Assembly (NCBI RefSeq): GCF_009870125.1
Contig: NC_046680.1
Location: forward strand, 16,821,501-16,885,500
Length of the DNA: 64,000 nucleotides
Reading direction: 5' to 3'
Origin: Drosophila pseudoobscura
Taxonomy: Eukaryota > Arthropoda > Insecta > Diptera > Drosophilidae
Numbering within the stretch: position 1 is the stretch's first letter; every line of letters begins with the position of its first letter. The notes under the pieces are model-generated. The model worked only from the letters and a program-made list of their open reading frames with translations. It did not search any database and was not told the DNA's origin. Positions 25,742 to 36,816 of the stretch are shown here, piece after piece. Both the position numbers and the translations under genes were made by a program.

Positions 25742-28700
25742 CAGGTGTCTAATTCGAATGTCAATGTCGCCGCCTGTGCCCTGTTCAGTCCAAGAACTTG
25801 CCCTCATAATCGTATATGGAAAATATGAGCGACCACAAATAAAAACTGAAATAATTATGGCAGAGCAGAGCAATCTTTTTTTTCTTTTTGGGAATTTCAC
25901 TCAAAGTACTCTCGAGTACTCCACAGAGGAGGACGGTCGGATGGATGGAGCACACACCTCTCAAACACATGTCGGGAGAACTTGTTTCGCTGGTGGAGTA
26001 CTCTGCTGCTGCTGCTGCTGTTGGGGGGACTCCGACTCCGACTTTTCGATGCGGCCATCGATCAAGTTCGAGTGCCCGTGCTTCAATTATGCGTAATTTA
26101 AAAGAAATTAATGTCGTGCAAGAAATTACTCTTCGGACTTTGGTTTTTTCGGGAATTGGGGGGTTTTTTTTTTTTTTTCGTTGTTTGGGTCTCTTGGGTA
26201 AAGACAACATTTAAGAGCGCGACGAGCGCTGTAACTTTCGAGCACATAATCATAATACTTATATTATTGGCATTAAATGCCGGTTGCGACCAAAGAAAAA
26301 AACACTTAATAAATTGGAAAGGAAGAAAATTACTTCTTTATGAGGTTCAGTGGAGGAATACCACAAAAATATCTAAGCTATTGTCCAAAAGAGTCCTCAA
26401 TAAATGCATTTTTGAATGAAAATTCATATCAATTTACCAATAATGTATTTCCAGCTAATCTGAAATCAGTTTGCTGGAATCAGAGTGCAAGGAACATAGG
26501 CCACGGGGGCTGGACAGTCCAATTTTTCTTACTCGTATCTCTGGTCCGGTATCTGGTCATACCTCATCCTCCATCCTGGTGGCAAAGTCAATTGCTGTAC
26601 TACTTATATGGCCTTTTCCCCAAAAAGAAAAGAAAAAGCCACAACGTAACCCTCAATTATGATATATATTTTATGAGAGCACTTGAAAACCGATGGCAGA
26701 GGACGAAGACGAGAAGCGGGAGGCAGGGCAGGGCTGGCCTTTGTGCTCCACCACACGAGAGACTCGACTGGAGAGTATAACAATAAAATAAAGTGCAGTT
26801 AACACATGACTTGGCGCAAATAGTGTCACATTTTGATAAATGACACTCGTTTGTCAAACAGGCACCATATCCAACCAACCCGCCGTATCAGTCCCTTCCC
26901 GTATCGGCCCTTCCCTTGCCGTCAGCCAAGTTTGAGCCGCGACTGCAAAATGAACTCCCAAGTATGACGACCCCACTTTGTGTCTTACCCCCTCCTCGCC
27001 GAAAAATATCGTTTAAGCCAAAAACGTCTTGTCTGGGGCGAAGGTGTTCGGAGTGCGTTACACGCCCCAAGAACGGCACCAGACGGCACCATCTCTTGAC
27101 GGATGGGCCCGGCTGACTGAGGGACAGCTTTATTATGTCTTAATTCGTACCCCGTGCTCCCCGAAGTCTTTGGCCTGGGATTTGGAATGCAGGCAGGACC
27201 GATCCCAGCAAAACATTCCAGCCAGCAGTGGGTCAACTTTCGTTTCGGGGCGTGGCAGTACATCCGCGTTGGTCCGAGCTGTTAAAAAAAATTGAATTAA
27301 ATTTGGCGAACGCGCAAATTAATTTCCTCCTCGTAGTGCGTGGGGCAAGCGTTTGCTTGTAATTTCTTAATACTGCGCCCCAAAAGAGAGGTGAAATTCA
27401 TTTCATTAGGTGGTCTCTCGGCTCTCGGGGACCTGGGGCCTGGGGTCTGTGGTCTGGGGTCTCTCTGGTCTCCAAGCAGTGGGCGCGGCCGTATTGCCAA
27501 AACTTTATTTACCGCTAGAACTCAAAGCCGAAGGAGATGCAGATGGGAATGGGACTGGGGACGGTGAGGCCTTTGCCAAGATGATCATCTGCCGTTGGTT
27601 TCTGGGTAGGTGTAGCCATAAAGTTCGCGCTTGCAGGCCAAAGTGAAAGAACGAGTTTCCTTCTCGCGGTCGCTCTCCTCTTGGCCATAACAATTACAAA
27701 CACTTTGGGCCAAAAGCTATGGAGGACTCAACTTTGTTTCAGTTTTGGGGCGTGGTTGATTTTTGAGGGGAGGCCTGTTGTAGGCCAAGCAGCGGCATGC
27801 AGCGAGATGCCCCAACGATCCAATCTTTGCGATCCAATTGACTTTGTCAGAAAATACGAGGAACGACCCAGGAAATCTATGCCGAGATCCAAGTGCCACA
27901 ATGACAGGGTGTCCACTGTTCGATAATTCAGGTTGGGTGTGTTCGTGGCTCTCGTGAAAGTGGCACAAACCAATGCAGTAGGCACTGCCACTGCACACAC
28001 AATGCATTCAGCATTTGATAGTCAATAAATTTGAACATTAGCCCGAGTCTTCGCCACTCGGCACTCGTCTATTGGCAGGGGCAGGGGCCGTGGCAGTGGC
28101 AGTGGCATTGTCATACGCGATACACACAGGGCGTATGTGCAACGTGTTAAAAATAAACAGTTGTAAAACAGATCTCAACTAATCCCAGCATCATGATAAA
28201 TTATGACTCGCATCGTCTTTTGTTCAATTTTCAACTCATCGTCAGCTGTAGATGCCACACCAAAAGTGCCCCGGGGGAAGTGTGTGGCAGGTTAAATAGT
28301 TTGGATCCCAAAAAAAAGAAAAAAGTGTCACCATCCAAAGACCCACAAACAAAAGACTAAATGGATGGAAATAAACTTTGGCTGAATGGAAAATGTTCAT
28401 CTCAGGGGCTGTCGGGGATGGGGCGGACAGAAACATATTGTTGGCAGTCAAATATGCCACATGATATGGCAAATTCGACTATGCAGCTAAGAAAATAGTT
28501 ATTTCAGGAAAATTGCACTAAGAAAGCAGTGAAGCAGTGCCATTTTCCACTTCTAATACTCTTCCAAAATATTCCTTGATATTATTATTTTTCATTTCTC
28601 TCAGTGTGCCGGTGTTCCATTCACAAAAAGCGCATCGTCTTTGCTTAAGCTTACAAAATGATGCATTTTCCTATGCAACAGTCAGGCGGCAACGACATAA

Positions 28701-28905
28701 TTTAGACTTTTCGCCTTGGCAGCCACAGTCTTCGCTTCGCCGACCCCTCCCGCTGCTGTTCTCCCCCACGTTTTCAGTGGGTAAAAGCTAAAAGAAAATA
28801 CTTCCCTCCGATCCACTCTCCCCGGATCCCTGGTTCCCTATTGTCTGGTGAATTAAGTGCAAACATTAGCAGCAAACAAAAGCCAGGCGGGGCAGAGTGG
28901 GACTA

Positions 28906-28966
28906 CGATGATGATGATGATGATGATACCGATGATGATGACGATGACGATGATGCTGAAGACGAT
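28906..28966. repeat. (GAT)n microsatellite
   Basis: Seven GAT units followed by GAT/GAC mixed units. Confidence 0.9.
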
Positions 28967-29031
28967 GTTGGGCGTTGCTGATAATACCCCATGGACTTTA
29001 CACCTAGTCAAATGGAACGTGATAAAGCTTT

Positions 29032-29054
29032 TCTCTCTCTCTCTCTCTCTCTCT
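29032..29054. repeat. (TC)n microsatellite
   Basis: About eleven TC units; also CTCT on the plus strand for GAGA-type factors. Confidence 0.9.
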
Positions 29055-29667
29055 GCCTCGTGCAAATGATTATCAATCATTTTGGGATTAAAATTCCTTG
29101 TGGTGTTTTGTCACACATTTCCCTACCTTCCATATACATACGTATAGATGTATGTCTATATGTATACTTATATTGTAGATCTGCATATACTTAGTATGGT
29201 TGATGCTGCTGCTGTTGCTGCTGCTGTCGTCATCAATATAAACTGCGATGGTATTTAGCATAAAAAAGTCTTTCACTGCCGCAGCGACGAGCGGCCCTCA
29301 AATGCTGCAGGTGTCCCGGCCACAAATCTCCCCAGGGAAAAGGCAAAAGCTACAGTGCAACCAATAGACACACATTTACACAGCATACAGCACACAGATG
29401 CAGATGCAGATACAGATACAGATACATCTACATCTCATGGGTTAAAGAGTGTTGCCTGACAATATTTCCTCGTTGCCCGATCTGTTTGCCGTTTGTCGTT
29501 TGCTTTTGTTATATTTCTTTTTCTTTTTTATTTTTTGTTGCATCTGTTTCTGTTTCAGTTTCTGTCTCTCTGGTTTTGTACGTTGAACGATTCTCACGTT
29601 TGTACCTCCTGACAAGTGGATTTAGCGGCATTGATGTATGAGTCTACAGATAGTTTCCTTTCCTTAC

Positions 29668-29851
29668 CGTCTCCATCTGTCTGAGACTCCCCCGTGGCAC
29701 GTCCGTGGTGCTGTTGTTGCATATGCTTTAAGTTGAGTGATGCTGCTAATGGCCGGCAATTAATATCGTAACGGGCCTCGGCATCGAATGGGAGCAGATC
29801 TGGGGAGACAATTGCCATTTGCTCAAACCTCTTTGTCGTTGCCATATCCAT
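29668..29851 (-). CDS. Possible first coding exon of a gene (61 codons)
   Basis: An ATG at 29851-29849 in the context AGGCA-ATG-GA opens a frame reading MDMATTKRFEQMAIVSPDLL and onward, containing a QQQHH run. It ends in phase 1 at an excellent donor (GACG|GTAAGG, intron from 29667). An in-frame TAG sits a few codons before the ATG, as expected for a true start. Codons are ordinary, with few rare ones. Without splicing the frame runs 24 more codons to a TGA at 29594. One downstream acceptor (the CAG before about 29245) keeps the frame, but it leads into a GAC/AGC microsatellite, so the real second exon may lie further away. I recognise no domain. A regulatory protein's N-terminus would fit, but that is speculation. 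Confidence 0.33.
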
Positions 29852-29859
29852 TGCCTGTG

Positions 29860-31510
29860 TTGCCTTTGTCTATGCCTTTGATTAAATCCGTCTCGTAAAT
29901 TCAAATGCATTACTCGCATAACCAGCCCCCACAAAACGGTCGTAAATTCATCGATTCATAAATAAGCCCCGTCGCTCCGCCGCCCCTACGACTAAGCGGG
30001 CTCATGTCTAAGCTCCGCTCAAAGCTCTGCAATGAACGATTTCATAACCAATTATTATATGGATTTATGGGTAAAAGCCCCTGAAAATATCCAACGCCGC
30101 CAGTGGGTGCCCGTGCCTGTGCCCCCGATTCATTCGACATTCGATTATTCGTGTCTGAAGAACTTTTAATGGTTGCTGCTTTAATAGAGCGGGAAATTAA
30201 AGCGGTGCATAAATACAAATTCTGTTTCTGTTTCTCTTTTCTGGACCAGGGAGTTCATAAAGAGAATTACATTTCCGCAGAGAATTCTTTGACGCTCGTA
30301 ATGCCGTAATGCCAGGTAGCGGTGGCTGCCGCCGAGTCGCCAGTACGAGCTACGAGCGGGTTGTAAAAACTGTCATGATTTACAGTTCGCACTTTTTACG
30401 ATCCTCGGGTTTGCTCTATCGGTTCGGAATTATATGGAATCTAACCAAGCGGGAAATATTCTAGAAAACATAATTCTACTTTTTTTTTTCTTCGTTGGTC
30501 GCTTCGTTCAACTCTTCTAGGGTTCAGGCTTCGGGTTGGGTTTTCTATTTGATTTTTCGGTTGGTTTTGTATTTGGTTTTATGTCTGGCTTTTATGGCCC
30601 AGAGCGCATTTCCTCTACTTCTGAACGGTGGCAAGAGGCCCATAAAAAGAACACAGTTTCTTGTTTGAACTTGGCCCAAAACAATAGAAGAGGCCGCCTT
30701 CGCATCGAGAGAGAGAAAGAGACAGAGAGAGAGAGTGAGAAAATTCTCTATGTTTTTTGATGGACCGACAACTGATGTAATTAAAATCATTTATTGGCAT
30801 ATCTCAAGCTTGATTTGACTTTGGATCACGTACTCCGCATAGAGGCTCTTTTAGAGGCATTTTCATTTTCCGCAGGCACAGCATGTAGGCTGGCTTTTCA
30901 CTTAAAATTCACACTTGATACACAGAGGGAACATTTATCATTTCGCTGGGATCTCTCGCACACGGGCATAGGCCTAAGACTTGGCCTCGAGCTCCGAACG
31001 CGGCCTAAAAGTGTCGTCGTCTCAGCTCACTACTGCCTTTAGGGTTTCCAACTCGTTTTCGCATCTTTTGATTTATCTTCAAGTGCTCCTCCATCGCTCT
31101 GCCGCAGCTCTGGCTTTTATTTGTACGGCAACCTAAATATTGAGATAGGGATCTGCGGTCAGTGTCAACTGGAGCGCTGTGTGTGTGGATGGGGAATTTC
31201 CTTTTCTTCATTAGATGGGTCGTAAAACACAACAATTCTCACGGATCCAACCACCGGTAGAAACTCTGGCAATCAGACGACAATTCACTGGCTAGATGAC
31301 GCTGATACAGATAGAAATAATAGTTTGGCGGATACGTGCCAGGGCTTAAACTCTTTCGCCAGCGGATTACATAAGAAGTAATCAGAGGCATCTTTTCTTT
31401 GTCATTAGGCACACTCTAAGGGAGCGAATCAAATTGATTTCCACGGAAAATAGCCTTAGTAAGTGATAGCATTAGTTTTGGATGGTAAAAAGTCACTCGC
31501 TTGCTGTACG
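29860..31510. other. No supported gene; upstream DNA of two candidate genes
   Basis: Separates the minus-strand candidate exon at 29.7 kb and the plus-strand secreted-protein gene at 31.5 kb, which point away from each other, so it could hold both promoters. I found no TATA/Inr pair I would defend. A GGTTTTG-type low-complexity run lies at 30535-30595. Confidence 0.45.
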
Positions 31511-31518
31511 TAGAAAAG

Positions 31519-31863
31519 ATGATGTGGAAATCGTACCTCCTGTGGCTGGCCACTTTCCTGTGTAAGTAGAAACATAAGGAAATAATGAAGGATACATATA
31601 ACTTCATTCCATTCGTAGTACTGGTCTTTGTACGGACCGAAGACTCCACGAAACCTAAAGCCGCTGCAGCAGCACGTTCCGGCGGCGAGGCCGTTGCGGA
31701 ACTGGAGATCGGTCCTCATTCCAATCCCAGTTCACTTCTGAAAATCTTCAACGGTGATATGCTGCGGTCAAGGACGCCGCTCGCCCCAGCCATAACCATG
31801 GAGCTAAAGGGTATGCGATTGCTCCTCCGAAGCAATTTTGTTCAGAAAACGAATGACTCATGA
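31519..31863 (+). CDS. Two-exon gene for a small secreted protein (about 95 aa)
   Basis: Exon 1 is 31519-31561 and exon 2 is 31619-31863. They are joined by a 57-bp phase-1 intron (GTAAGT...TTCGTAG). The spliced N-terminus MMWK-SYLLWLATFLLLVFV is a clear signal peptide, with cleavage probably near residue 21, followed by an acidic TED-rich start of the mature chain. The mature part has a short Ala run, a Gly/Glu stretch and then an SSLLKIFNGDMLRSR segment. I recognise no domain. The 3' end is uncertain. A donor-like G|GTATGC at 31811 could splice to acceptors at 31963 or 31971, giving longer or shorter C-termini; the 31963 version would end at a TAG at 32082-32084. I saw no AATAAA within a few hundred bases. 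Either of the two leading ATGs could be used. An orphan or fast-evolving secreted peptide is the best guess. Confidence 0.6.
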
Positions 31864-33307
31864 ATGTACTCGTATATGGAATAACAATTGCTCGATTGTT
31901 AAGGCTCGGAATGCACCGTTAGTAAAAGGTTCATTCGCCCTGCTTTTTGGGGTTTTGTTCAGTTTTTCAGTTCGGTTTGGTTTTGGGTTTGGGCTTGGGT
32001 TTGTCGTGGCTTTTATCAATTGTTAACGAAAAGTATGACAAAGTGGGCCACATTAGCGCTTTGTATGCATCAAAAGACATGTAGAAAACCCGAAAAAATT
32101 ATGACAATTTCATTCGAAGAACCACTTCGTCAATGTCAGGCCTGACGAACCCCAAAAATCTACACTCTCGCTTACCTGTTGGGGCCGAGGCAAGTTCTCT
32201 GCGCGACTTGCCGTGTTTTCTCGCTTCAAATGTAAAACAAAAAGCCCACAGCTGTCCGCCAAGTAACTAGAAAACGTGTAAATTTCAGTGCTACAACCTC
32301 CAAAAGACGGAAAGGGCCTAATTGGGTATTCCTTTCTTCTGGGAATGGCCCTAAAACGTAACCAACTCTAGGCGGAGGCCGTTAAGACTTGAGCAGAACT
32401 TTACATGTTATGCAATATTTACATTCAAGCCAAAACTAAGCTCATTGTGTGGTCCAAAAGACTCCAACAAGCCCTGGCACCGGGCTCACGTTAGCAATCA
32501 ATAGGGCAACAGAATAGTTGGCCAAAGACGACTTATGGAAACACCTTTGTACTTCTAAGGGGAAAATACCTGGGAGAACTGAACTTTGGACAGTTGTCCT
32601 AGATATAAGCGATATGTCGCATGGGATAAAGTTCTTATCGCTTCGGCTGGAGTTACTCTTTCTGTTCTTCGGTTTATTTATACACATCATTGAACCAGTG
32701 TGCGGCTGAGCTTTCAATGTGGTTCAACTTGTCACTTTGTTTGCTATTTGGTAAAACCTCTGGCCAAAAACAATCTCCAGCTACCCTCAGCTTTCATTCG
32801 TCCACCGCAGCCTCTGACTCCGACTCTGACTGTGGCTGTCTCTCGGTTTGTACGACTATCAAACTGTCAGAAATTATGACATTTGAAATTTCACGTAACC
32901 GGACAAGAAAGCCGAGGCTTACCGCTCCCCACAACAGCGCAGCCCCATAGATATCCGTGAAAAGCCCAAAGCCAAGTGTTTCGAGTGTCGGGTTTTGTTG
33001 CTCGTTGGTGTTTTCTTGAAATACATACGAAATTTTCAATTACAGTTCGTGCCAAAACGCGAGAGATCAAATTTAGTGCCACAGCTCTCTCGGCCGCCAT
33101 ACGTGTCTGTCTGTCTGCCTCTCTGTCAAAAGAGCTCGAAGGAAATACATACATCCCCAGCAACAGAAGCAGCAGCAACATCGGACGAACATATTCAAAT
33201 GTTTAACATGATTTGAGCCTCATATTGCAGCAGCAGCAACAAAAAAAAAAAAAAAAACGCTATTTGGGAGTGCCTCGACCATCTGCCACCCAGTACTCCT
33301 GAGAGAG

Positions 33308-33790
33308 ATGCACTTAAATATAGAATATTCGAGGATTAACTCCTTGGGTATAGATATCGTTGGCTGGAACTATAATCATCTAAATAAAAGATTTTATTTT
33401 CCACCTACACATTATACCCTTGTCATCGCTACAATTACTGGGTATTACAAAATTTGCTTACGGGCAGACTCCGACACACGCGCCAAAAATTTGTTTGTAG
33501 ATTTGATAGAGCCACCGATATCTGCGATTCGGTCTTGCTTTTTGGAACTGTCAATGAATGGAGACCGATTTCGTGTTTTTGTCATCGCCCCACGGTGTCT
33601 ACAATTGTTGAGCATGCAAAATGTACAAAAATATAAACAAATTTATGAAGCCAGTGCCAGTGCCAGTGCCGGTGCCGGAGATGGAGCTGGGGGGGCAAAC
33701 AAGAGAGGCCACGAAAACACACAAACACAATTTCCGCAATGTGGATTTGGCTTCAAAACATTTTCGCTTTTATTTTTGTCATTTAATTGA
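33308..33790 (+). CDS. Weak candidate ORF in AT-rich DNA (160 codons)
   Basis: A 160-codon frame with its own ATG in a locally AT-rich stretch, where stops should be frequent. The first 110 residues are mixed and protein-like; the middle is an Ala-Ser/Gly run from a GCCAGT microsatellite (about 33650-33680). Codon choice is not optimal and no domain is visible. An A17 tract lies 50 bp upstream (33241-33257). Confidence 0.15.
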   Translation: MHLNIEYSRINSLGIDIVGWNYNHLNKRFYFPPTHYTLVIATITGYYKICLRADSDTRAKNLFVDLIEPPISAIRSCFLELSMNGDRFRVFVIAPRCLQLLSMQNVQKYKQIYEASASASAGAGDGAGGANKRGHENTQTQFPQCGFGFKTFSLLFLSFN

Positions 33791-34658
33791 AATTTAATGA
33801 TAAGGCATTTATTTATATGCGGACCAAGGAATGAAGGAAATTCCAGGGATATGGACTCGAATTCGTTCGGATTTTTGCCAACTGTGTGAATGACTCAACG
33901 AACGAATGAATGATCGGATTTGAATATCTAAGAAGTGGAGGGCATAGCAGAGCATGGCCCGGGGACCAGGATGAGTAATGGCATCAGGAATGCGATTGTT
34001 CGAATGGGATTTGCCTGATGATGCGGCTGTGGAAATGTCTTGAACGATTGAGAGTGGAAATCGATTGCAAAAGACAGAGAAGAATGAACGATTTCCAATT
34101 AAAATATTTGATTTGCAGATCTTAAGATCGATGGCAAGCTTCCTTTTCTGGCTGCCAGAAACCTTTCCTTTAACTCAGTATTTATTATAGAATGGAATGA
34201 AATCGTCCGGCATCATCTGATAGCGTATTCTAGTGTCGCCGTAGCTCACTTCCGTTTTGTGATTTGCTCACTTTTGAAATTTGATATTCCCCAATTTCTC
34301 GCCTCAATATGAAACGCGTTCTGTTCGGTATTTGGTCGGTTCGGAGGGCGAATCAGCCCCGCTCCAGCAAGCCAGCACGCAGCCCCAACAGAAAAAGCTG
34401 TTAACTAGGCAAAAAGTGAAACACTTGGCTGGCTTCGATGGGGCGATGGCGATGGGGATGGCGATGGCAAAGTGGTGGAGCTGACAACGCAATTTGCAGG
34501 CGAGAAAGGTGATTTTCAAATTGGTTCATTGTGCCTTTGGGTCTGGCTGCGTAGCCTTATTGAAATTGAATTGAATGGAATGAAATTGATTTATTTGTTT
34601 GTTTGCTCGGTTTGCCGGCGAGAAATTTGCATATAAGTGCGATATAATTGATTAGAAA

Positions 34659-34672
34659 GTGTGTGTGTGTGT
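34659..34672. repeat. (GT)7 microsatellite
   Basis: Seven uninterrupted GT units. Confidence 0.85.
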
Positions 34673-36435
34673 ATTGGCTCTTTGAGAGTGAGGATGGCGA
34701 GTAGCTGGGGGACCGCCTGCCACACACTTTCGCTGGAACCGCGCCGAAAGCGACTGGGAACAGCGAATGCGGGCCACAAGCAACCGCTTTGAATGTGCAT
34801 ATTTTCCCAAGAATTTCCGTGGCCGGGCTGAAAATTGTTATTGAAGATGGCCGAGAGGAGACGAACGGAGAGAAGAGGAGGCAGTGCAGAGAAGCCGATG
34901 ATGGGGAAAAACTTGAAGTGAAGTGATAAAAAGCCGCCGAGGCAGAGCCAGAGGCAGAGGCCGAGCACAGCTGTCAGGCCGGTACGTTCCGGGCGGGCAC
35001 TCGAAATAATTTTCTACGAAAATGTTTCAACAAAAAGCAAAACCGAGGAGAACAAAACTTTCCTTCATCTTTTCTTCGGCCTCTGTCCCCACTGGCATGC
35101 CATGCCCCCCCGCCCAGCATCATCGTCATCACCACGCAAAGTTCTGTTCTTCATTTCTTTGAAGGCCGGGAAGAAAAACTATGAGGCCGCCGATGCCGAT
35201 GCCGCTGCCGCTGCCGAGTAGGCCAGTTTTCGACACTTGTCCAAGTGTGAACGCATCGCCGTCAGAGTGATTGCTGGGAACAGAGGGGGAGGGGATGGGG
35301 ACTGCTGTCTGACAGCCAGTCTGTCTGGTCCAGCCAACAATTTGTTTTCCCCACTTACACTTTAACCTTTTCCCCACCATCCCTTCCCTTCCATTCCACT
35401 GCAGGCGAGTCTAGGCGGCATAATTTCGGCAACTGGGTAAAGTGGAAAGCGAGGGCCGACTTGTCACTCGATTTTCTTATGAAACACATCAGCGGCAAGT
35501 AAAAACGAAAACCGAAATATGGCTGAACGGAACGAAGATCAGATACCCTTCTATGAGGATTCACTGTTGGGTGTTTCGTCACAGCCACGTCTCAAACCTC
35601 TCAGACGATATTCTTGAGAAAGCCGATATACCCCTTTGACAGGGTAAAACCCCCGAAAAAACGATGCGAGCCATAGAGGAAAAAACTTCGAGTGGTTTGT
35701 CAGCAACATTTCAAACAAAGCGTCGGCGATGGCAACTGCAGGCAGGCAGCAGCAAGAGCAACATCTACTAGTGGAACAGGCCCTCTACTCTGTGGCAGCA
35801 GCGAGTTGATAGAAAGAGAGACACAAACTTGTTTGCATCCTCTGACAACGTGCATTTTGTTCACACCGCACCGCCACAGCCACAGCCACAGCCATTGAGG
35901 AGCCATAGCCATTCTGCCTTCTCCCCCACGGGACGAGGGCACCATGTGGCATATAGAACACATTCGACATTTCAGCTTGGGGCAGGCGAACCCCGAGAGC
36001 GCTTGTAAAGCACAATGGATGCTTGATGGGATTTGCAAAGACAAAGCCAGGAAAAAACAGTTTTGAAGAGGTCTTCAGCGTAGAGCCAGGTAAATCGTAA
36101 GCTGGAGAGCCATCTTTATGCGAAGAAATATCCTGTGAGAGTACGCAAAAGAGCGTATTGAAGTACTTGAGCAACAGAAAGATGTAAGTGTAATAAATAC
36201 CCACTGCAACTGAGAAATTTGTCAAATTATATAAAGAGTTCTCCAATTCAGGAACTAAATTTCGGGCTTGTCTGTACTTTCAGTCCGGTCCTCGATTAAT
36301 TGCCATTGTTCTGCTTTTCTTTCTCCTGTGCTTTTGGCCAAACTTTTAGCTCGTTTTTTTGTGATTTGAGCTGAGTATCGGGCGAGGAGTCGAAGAGCAC
36401 GATTTCTTAATTAAAACTTGGCATTGTCTAATGAA

Positions 36436-36816
36436 ATGGAAAGCGTTTGGCTGGGTGGCCCCCAACACAGCGACTTACTGGATGGTTGGGTGGCCTTTGG
36501 GTCCGTCTGTCTAGACTGTGTTCAACTTTCCCCTCGACTGTCATCCTGGAGCAACAGCAACAGCACCATCCAACGGCAGCTGGGAGAGAACTTGGTGATA
36601 TTTATTTTTACAGCCGGACATGGTGCAAACTTTTTACGGGCTGCCACGACGGCTACGTGCGAAAGTGAAACGCTTAAAAAGGCATCGAATGTCTTTATTA
36701 TGCTGGCAAAGCCAATCAGCTCCAACCATGGCCAAAATCGAAACTGCAGCGGGACGGGCAAAGGGACGGGGATCTGCATTACGGCTTGTCATCAAATTTT
36801 ATTGTTATTTAAATGA
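36436..36816 (+). CDS. Weak candidate ORF (126 codons)
   Basis: An ATG in the context TGAA-ATG-G opens a 126-codon frame with many pyrimidine-ending codons in its first half (GGC, CAC, AGC, GAC, GCC, TCC, GTC, AAC, ACC). It encodes MESVWLGGPQHSDLLDGW and onward. I see no domain, signal peptide or splice support. Part of the codon pattern comes from an AACAGC repeat. Similar frames occur by chance in this window. Confidence 0.15.
   Translation: MESVWLGGPQHSDLLDGWVAFGSVCLDCVQLSPRLSSWSNSNSTIQRQLGENLVIFIFTAGHGANFLRAATTATCESETLKKASNVFIMLAKPISSNHGQNRNCSGTGKGTGICITACHQILLLFK

Larger units (their letters stand above)
24740..29590. other. No supported gene
   Basis: Non-coding DNA between the four-pass membrane gene and the candidate first exon at 29.7 kb. 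It holds GGGACC, GCT, GAT and TC repeats and a T16 run at 26164-26179. If the 29.7-kb exon is real, this stretch would be part of its first intron and the membrane gene would be nested in it on the same strand. Confidence 0.5.

Noticed and set aside
27029..27295. Protein-like 88-codon plus-strand frame
   Set aside because: It lacks an ATG start, an in-frame TAA sits just before it, and I saw no acceptor that would make it an internal exon.
35785..36246. 153-codon minus-strand frame starting in AT-rich DNA
   Set aside because: It starts at TTG rather than ATG and ends in GCTGTG-repeat-derived Ala-Val runs. Part may be the shadow of the possible plus-strand exon at 35976-36089.
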